Source of the DNA: Lytechinus variegatus | Lineage: Eukaryota > Echinodermata > Echinoidea > Temnopleuroida > Toxopneustidae | Length of the DNA: 64,000 bases | Direction of reading: 5' to 3' | Assembly: GCF_018143015.1 (NCBI RefSeq) | Contig: NC_054753.1 | Coordinates: 27,917,462-27,981,461 of the forward strand | Part shown: in pieces, positions 59,001-64,000 of the stretch | How positions within the stretch are numbered: the stretch's first letter is position 1 | How the letters are laid out: each line of letters begins with the position of its first letter | Program-made: the position numbers and the translations under genes | The notes under the pieces: model-generated | Databases searched by the model: none | What the model was told of the DNA's origin: nothing | The model's input: the letters and a program-made list of their open reading frames with translations, nothing else

Positions 59001-59372
59001 GCGACTCTAACACAATTTACTAGCAACAAGAAGTGAGCTCCCTGATGAAAACCAACAGCGATTCTTGGTCATCATCAACTCACTTTTACTGACAAAACTA
59101 AGGGGAAAAAGTAGCCACAGTGCAAAATTCATCATACCTTCATCGATCAGATATGGCCACTGTCTTACATCGTCTACCCAGGTGTCCATGCTTTTTTTTA
59201 TTGATTTATGATGAAGTTAATGACACAATATCAGAGCTTATCTGCAATTTTTCATTGAATTTGTACACAGAGCCAATCGCGGTCAGCGCACTTGCCCACC
59301 GCAGCAATGGCGTCGCCGATAGAGGGCCAAATACATAAACCGGCCGTGAAATTGGTAAGGCGCGCCACGTAA

Positions 59373-59965
59373 TCGGAAATACTTAGCAAATGGCGGGCAA
59401 TATACAGAGTGAGTCAGAAAAATGTTCCAACAGTTTGAAGTCGTTTTGACTGAAGTATGAATATTTAATTATTGATTTATTGATATGTTCTGACAGAGTG
59501 ATTCTTCTCGCATACTTTGGTACCATATTTGCATGCATGACTGGCTACGAGACAATCTCCAGAAGGTCATAAAATCTCAGTTACGCCTAGTCTTTTGGTG
59601 AAGAATCAAACCAACTGTGAAAAAGTACCTTGTGTGTATGCAGAAAGACACCTTACCTTCATTCTACAAACCCACACCAGTGCTTTTTCCAAAGGGGTGC
59701 GTTGGGGGAAAAATAGGGGGGGGGGGAGGGATCCGATGTCAGGCAGTGTTGGTAGTGGCCCTGGTAACATTTTTTTAACAGGGGTGCTGGTTTAAATTTG
59801 ACAAGAAAAAAGTTTCAGCTTTCACTACCAAACCGAAGATCATTTGGTCAAGTGAAATTAAAAAAAAGAAAGTTGCCTGGAGGGGGATGAGTTCGCACTC
59901 TCCACACCCACCCCCTAGTGACGGCCATGCACACATATATATACCACCAGAATCACCCCTACACA
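59373..59965. other. unit sequence, no gene seen
   Basis: It matches 11710-11741 plus 12567-13130 of unit 1. The site at 59397-59410 is the empty TA target of the fold-back element. Confidence 0.5.
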
Positions 59966-61516
59966 CAGGGTGACCAGACGTCCCGTATTTCCCGGGATTG
60001 TCCCGTATTTTGCTCCTGTGTCCCGGCGTCCCGACAACCCTTCCCGGGACGCCTATTTTTCCCGTATTTCAGAATATTGAACAAAATGTAGTTTTAAAAG
60101 TGACGAATTTTCATTTTCACAGCTGAGGAAGCAGGGACAACAATTAAATCGATAACTGTAAACTTTTGCAAGTTCTGCGGTGATTTCTTGCTAACCCAGT
60201 ACATTGCAAACGAACTGGCCTCCATGTGTGTGGCAGGCTACTAGCTAGGCATGTAGGATCGAAGCAAATTCTCAATGGTGCAAACAATCTCACATGATAA
60301 GCAGTTTTTCCACCAAAATAATCACAAAATCGGCGGAAAATTCTTATAATTATACTATGGATTCTCAGATTAATGATTTGGAGATGTAATCGGAGGAACA
60401 AGTTATTGACTTTTCATAGATCTAGTTGTTTCAGCTTTCGTTTTGGGTCTTGGTGTGTACGATGCCGCGATGTTTCACCTAATTTTTGACAATATGTTTC
60501 ACTTTGAAATTCTATTAATTTCTAAAACACTTTATTTTTTAGTTTTAAAAATACATTAAAAAAACACAAAATGATTTTTATTAGATGATTGGATTTTTTG
60601 TTTACTTGAAGTTTGAACTTTTCCCTTTTTATTTCTTTGATTATACCCTATCTTTTCTGCTTGCCCTTTTTGTTCCATCTATCTTTATTTTCTCTCTTTC
60701 TTTCCTAGACATTTTCTTTTTTCTCTATGTTCATTTTTTCTTTCTTTCCTTCTTCCTCTTACTTTCCTTCTTTATCAAATATCCTTTTCATTTCCTTCTT
60801 TCTTTCTTTCCTTATAATTACCGTGGCTTCCTCCTCTCTTCGTCTCCTGTTTCTTTTCGTTCTTTCTCTCCTCCCATTATTTTCTCATTTTTTGCGTTCT
60901 CTCCTCCCTTCATTCTTCCCTTCCGCTCTTTGTTCCTTTCTTTATTTTTTCCCTTCGTATTTTTTCCCTTATTCTTTCTTTCTTTTGTTTCTTTCTTTCC
61001 TTCTTTTTTCCCTACCCTCCTTCCTTCCTCCAGTTTTCTTCTTTCGTTCTTTCTTTCAAAGATTGAATGAAGGACACATGTTTATTTCCTTCATTATTTC
61101 TTTCCTCCTTCTTTTTCTTACCTTTCCCCTTTAATTCTCTCCTTTATTTTGTCTTTCAGACATTTATTCATCTTCGCTTCCTTTCTTTCTTTCTTCCTTT
61201 CTTTCTTTCTTTCTTTCTGTTTTCTTTCTTTTTTCTTTCTTTCTATTTTAATTTCAAAGAATGACGGAAACCTTATATTTTATCTCTTTTATTATTTCTT
61301 TCATCCTTCTTTTATTCTAACTTTCTTGTATTTTTTTCCTTTTCCCTTTATTTCCTTTCCTTCTCAATCATCTCTTTTCTTTCTCCTTCATTCTTTCGTT
61401 CACCTTCTCTTCCAATTCTTTATATTTTTCACAAGTCTAATACTTTGTGTGGGCTTCTTTGTTGATCTTCGTTGTCAAATGTCCCGTATTTCATTTTGTG
61501 AAATCTGGTCACCCTG
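59966..61516. mobile_element. hAT-like element C, cagggtgaccaga ends, unit 4 only
   Basis: 1551 bp with ends cagggtgaccaga and tctggtcaccctg, and an exact 8-bp duplication cctacaca (59958-59965, 61517-61524). Near the left end cccgtatttcccggga and cccgtatttt repeats occur, and the right end also has tcccgtatttc. Positions about 60640-61440 are almost pure pyrimidine (tttctttc-type). No intact transposase is visible. Confidence 0.85.
60640..61440. repeat. ~800-bp polypyrimidine tract inside hAT-like element C
   Basis: The plus strand is overwhelmingly T and C with few purines, in degenerate ttcttt/cctt units. The long Phe/Ser/Leu-rich open frames across it follow from composition and are not genes. 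Confidence 0.85.
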
Positions 61517-61639
61517 CCTACACACCCACCCACAAACACATGAACAACACATCACCTCTCCCACACATACCATCACCCACACACACACACACTTGTAAAG
61601 GGCTGAAAGAAATGAACAATGATAATTCAAAATCAGGCA

Positions 61640-61888
61640 GGCCATTTCTGTTTCTGTTTATCCCATAGGCACTCGGCAGGACAGCGTTTGCCGGTAAACA
61701 CCAAGTTGGGATGTAGCCAATTACGGAGAAAACATTTTACGTCTAGGTTAGTCAGTCAAAGTGGCTGACGATATAGACGACAGATATCACTCCCGGGCCT
61801 TGTTATATCTATGGCAGATTTGGGATTCGAACTCACAACCCGTTGCGATTATGAGTCCAATGCTCTAACAACTGCACCACACGACCCA
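61640..61888 (-). mobile_element. tRNA-Met-like SINE (unit 4)
   Basis: Same family and site as 13245-13493. The B-box region has an inserted base pair (acaacccgttgcg instead of acaaccttgcg). Confidence 0.7.
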
Positions 61889-62074
61889 TTTTGAAGTTAA
61901 ACAATGGGAAAGTTGGCCACTGTTGATTATAGGAAGACATAACCAATGAGATAAGGGAATATGGAAATCTAAACACTGATTTATTTACCCTGAGGTGTTA
62001 ATGAAGTTTTTTTAAGAAGCGTGTGTGTGGGAGGAGGTGGGGGTTGCGTGGATGTGTGTGTGTGTGTGTATGGA

Positions 62075-62235
62075 GGTGCCGTGGCCGAGTGGTCTAAGGC
62101 ACTTGTTTGGAGACCCGAAGATCGGGGGTTGATTCCCGACACTGCACTTATGTCCTTGAGCAAGGCATTTTATCCAAATTCCTGTTTTATTGTACATCAA
62201 ATAAATGAAATATGCATTATAAATACCAATGTGTG
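62075..62235 (+). mobile_element. SINE with tRNA-Ser/Leu-like head, unit 4 only
   Basis: The head ggtgccgtggccgagtgg has a good A box. The B box reads gggttgattccc, one base off the usual. The body tgtccttgagcaaggcattt is typical of many animal SINEs. It lies in a TG-rich stretch that is uninterrupted in units 1 and 3. Confidence 0.65.
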
Positions 62236-62533
62236 GACTTTTTAAAAGATGAACAGACTAGGAACCGATCAAATTTGTTCTTTCAAATTAACCATTGAAA
62301 ACCTTTGTGTTACCGGGCCCTGGAGTTAGTTATTTATGTTAAAATACGTATGATTATATTAGAATCTAGAGTTAAATCGTCTAGAGAATAAAACTTTCAA
62401 GAGCAACACATGCATGTTATGATCATCTTACACAATAATAATTTGGTTAATCACACATTTACATCGATGCTAGCTCTGCCATTATTGCACTTTGTAAGTA
62501 GACAAACTACGGTTGACGATATGCTGCTAAATA
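62236..62533. other. unit sequence, no gene seen
   Basis: It contains half of a ggggcccgtaacacaaag-type hairpin (near 62300) at the same place as in units 1 and 3, and ends in gctaaata, the target site of the next element. Confidence 0.5.
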
Positions 62534-62603
62534 GGGGACATCCCGATAGTCCGCGGGTTCGTTGGTCCGCGGGTCCGATAGTCCACAGTGTGGGTAAATT
62601 ATA

Positions 62604-62745
62604 AGTTGAGTTTGAGTTTGTTTTATTATCCAAAAAAGTATATGTAACAAAACATTGCGAAACTGAAAGTTTTACAAAGGTATAAAAAGGATAAATGGGA
62701 CCAGAAAATAGCATGAAATGCATAAAATCAGGATATATCAAATGT
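62604..62745 (-). mobile_element. LINE 3' end, same family as 7253-10778
   Basis: The left side has gagtttgagtttg units, and the text aatgggaccagaaaatagca is shared with the 3' untranslated region of the unit 1 LINE (7357-7376). It is nested inside the 62534-63570 element. Confidence 0.6.
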
Positions 62746-63150
62746 CATCTAGAGGTCAAAGGTCAAATGATACAAGACCATTGGGTTCTATTAGGCGCGG
62801 ATCCATGGGGCCGAGCCAAGGGGGCATTGTCTCTCCCCCACCCGCTCACTTTAGGAGGAAGAGGGGGAAAGAAAGAGAAGAAAACAAAGAGAGGAAAAGA
62901 GAAGGAAAAGAAGAGAGAGAGAGAGAGAGGAAGAGGGGGGAGAGAGAAAGGAATTGACAAAGAAGGGGAATGAGGAAAAGAGAACGAAAGAAAAAAAAGG
63001 AAATGGAAAAAAAGAGGAAGATGGACAGGGGCGTCGATTTGATGTTCGAACTAGGCGGTGCCAAAATCGTTCGAACTATGGGGCGCCGAATTGATGTTTG
63101 AACAAGTGGGGGGGGGGGCGAATTAATGTTCGAAATAGGAGGAGCGTCAA

Positions 63151-63308
63151 TTACCTGTACGGAGCCTTTAAAATGCCATCGACGTGACGACATGGCGGGA
63201 ATTGCCATGTCGACATAATAAGCTTATTAAGTCGAAATGGCAAGATAAAGTATCTCGCCATGTCGTCAAGTCGATGGCATTTTAAAGGCTCCGTGCGAGG
63301 GGTAATTG
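63151..63308. repeat. hairpin segment nested in the 62534-63570 element
   Basis: caattacctgtacggagcc and atgccatcgacgtgacgac on the left return inverted on the right (gtcgtcaagtcgatggcat, ggctccgtgcgaggggtaa). It is probably a small transposon. Confidence 0.65.
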
Positions 63309-63578
63309 ACGTCTAGAGGGTAAATTTCGGGGGGAGGGGTAACAGTCCCCGGCGATAAAAATATGGGGATATTTTCCTTGAAGTAGTTGTCAGGGGGTGA
63401 TTGTCTTTTCGGTTATCGTAATAGAACCCCATTGACTATATCATTTGACCTCCCGATGACATTTGATCTCACTATACCCTAATCATAATTTTACACACAC
63501 CGCGGACTATCGGACCCGCGGATTATCGGACCCGCGGACTAACGGACCCGCGGACTATCGGGCTGTATTCGCTAAATA

Positions 63579-63864
63579 CATGCATGGTCATCCATAATTT
63601 CAGTTAGAACCAATAGAAATCTTGCAAAGCCGTTTTCCCCTCTGATAACATGGCTGTCAGCAGAATTTTTCCGGGGGGGGGTGACACTGGAAGAATTTCG
63701 TGCACACTTTTGGTTTGGTGAATTTTGTTACAATTTTCTGTAAAAAAAAAGTTTTCACATAGAGGGGGGGGAGTGGGTAACTGCTACGGCTAAATATGAA
63801 CTATGTAATTTTGAACTTTGATAGAATATTTCATTAAATTTAATTCAATGTATTAAGTGAGAAA
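63579..63864. other. unit 4 intergenic DNA with G runs, no gene seen
   Basis: The first 60 bases match 25310-25370 of unit 2; after that the similarity fades. Poly-G runs lie at 63673 and 63763. Confidence 0.4.
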
Positions 63865-64000
63865 TCAGTCAACGCTATTCTTGGAGGCACGTTCACAGTT
63901 TTGCAGCACGGGGCAACTGCACGGAATTCTTTCAGTCGCCACCAATAAATCAAAGTATTTGCCATCGTGTTTACAGATAAGAGAACCATCAGGACCATGC
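63865..64000 (-). CDS. possible C-terminal end of an unknown protein, cut by the window edge
   Basis: On the minus strand a frame open to the window edge runs about 44 codons to a TGA at 63865-63867. The deduced text includes DGSLICKHDGKYFDLL and a Cys-rich IPCSCPVLQNC. The stretch has higher GC than its surroundings and no simple repeats, so it could be coding, but 44 open codons can occur by chance. No family is recognised; a host gene or a transposase are both possible. Confidence 0.25.
   Translation of the reverse strand, partial: HGPDGSLICKHDGKYFDLLVATERIPCSCPVLQNCERASKNSVD

Larger units (their letters stand above)
58052..59372 (+). mobile_element. THAP-type DNA transposon fragment, unit 4 only
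   Basis: The insertion interrupts text that in the other units runs from gtatacgaacct to cacgtaatcgg. Its ends contain accaatttcac and gtgaaattggt, and a second inverted pair lies inside (tgctgcggtgggc near 58096 and gcccaccgcagcaatggc near 59295). A THAP-like exon follows the left end. No target duplication could be fixed. It holds a nested hairpin element (58385-58613) and a CT-rich tract (about 58775-59000). Confidence 0.55.
62534..63570. mobile_element. element with 8-bp duplication and repeat-built ends, unit 4 only
   Basis: 1037 bp flanked by gctaaata (62526-62533, 63571-63578). The ends share cccgatagtccgcgg with its inverse, and each end contains two or three copies of a gtccgcggg / tccgatagtcc module. 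The interior carries a LINE 3' end (62604-62745), a purine-rich tract (about 62860-63025), degenerate repeats of a gaattgatgttcgaac type (63040-63145) and a hairpin (63151-63308). No transposase. 8-bp duplication fits hAT-like or P-like elements. Confidence 0.7.

Noticed and set aside
60585..61598. Long Phe/Ser/Leu-rich open frames, looking like membrane proteins
   Set aside because: They run through a polypyrimidine tract inside a transposon; the hydrophobic composition follows from the T/C-only sequence.
62695..63208. Lys/Glu/Arg-rich or Ser/Phe-rich frames on both strands
   Set aside because: They cross a purine-rich tract inside a transposon; composition artefact.

Overview
The window looks like animal nuclear DNA from an echinoderm, most likely a sea urchin. 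This is inferred from three RING/B-box TRIM genes with intron-free coding regions, from AT-rich intergenic DNA, and from very dense short transposons and tRNA-derived SINEs. No species is claimed.

Layout. The region is a head-to-tail array of four units, each running X block - TRIM gene - Y block. Unit 1 spans about 872-22980 and holds TRIM copy 1 (17688-19511, +). Unit 2 spans about 22990-36190 and holds TRIM copy 2 (30228-32054, +). Unit 3 spans about 37642-56330 and holds TRIM copy 3 (50204-52027, +). Unit 4 starts near 56330 and leaves the window before any TRIM gene. Units 1 and 3 are nearly identical. The start of unit 2 matches the start of unit 4 much better than it matches units 1 and 3. 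The array is therefore best read as a duplicated pair, [U1 U2][U3 U4], with a repeat distance of about 32.5-37 kb. The Y/X junctions lie inside a set of diverged repeats of roughly 0.4-0.5 kb, which could have supported unequal exchange.

Mobile DNA fills most of the rest. Units 1 and 3 share a non-autonomous LTR retrotransposon (4252-10963 and 41061-44535). In unit 1 its 3' LTR is split by a broken LINE (7253-10778, -). Elements with 8-bp target duplications (hAT-like) sit at 26042-28646, 26474-27910 (nested in the first), 36198-37641 and 59966-61516, with a truncated copy at 1-871. TTAA-flanked hairpin elements, a fold-back Tc1/mariner-like element, two tRNA-like sequences in inverted orientation, several SINE families, LINE 3' ends and a THAP-domain transposon fragment complete the picture. 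Many insertions are present in unit 1 and absent from unit 3, or the reverse, so they act as time markers. One unit 3 site carries what looks like a Tc1/mariner excision footprint.

Function. The only genes with intact coding potential are the three TRIM copies, predicted RING-type E3 ubiquitin ligases with two B-boxes, a coiled coil and a probable beta-propeller C-terminus. Each coding exon follows a splice acceptor, so a 5' noncoding exon is expected upstream. Copy 2 lacks about 2.1 kb of upstream DNA that copies 1 and 3 have. Every other open reading frame is a transposon remnant or chance.
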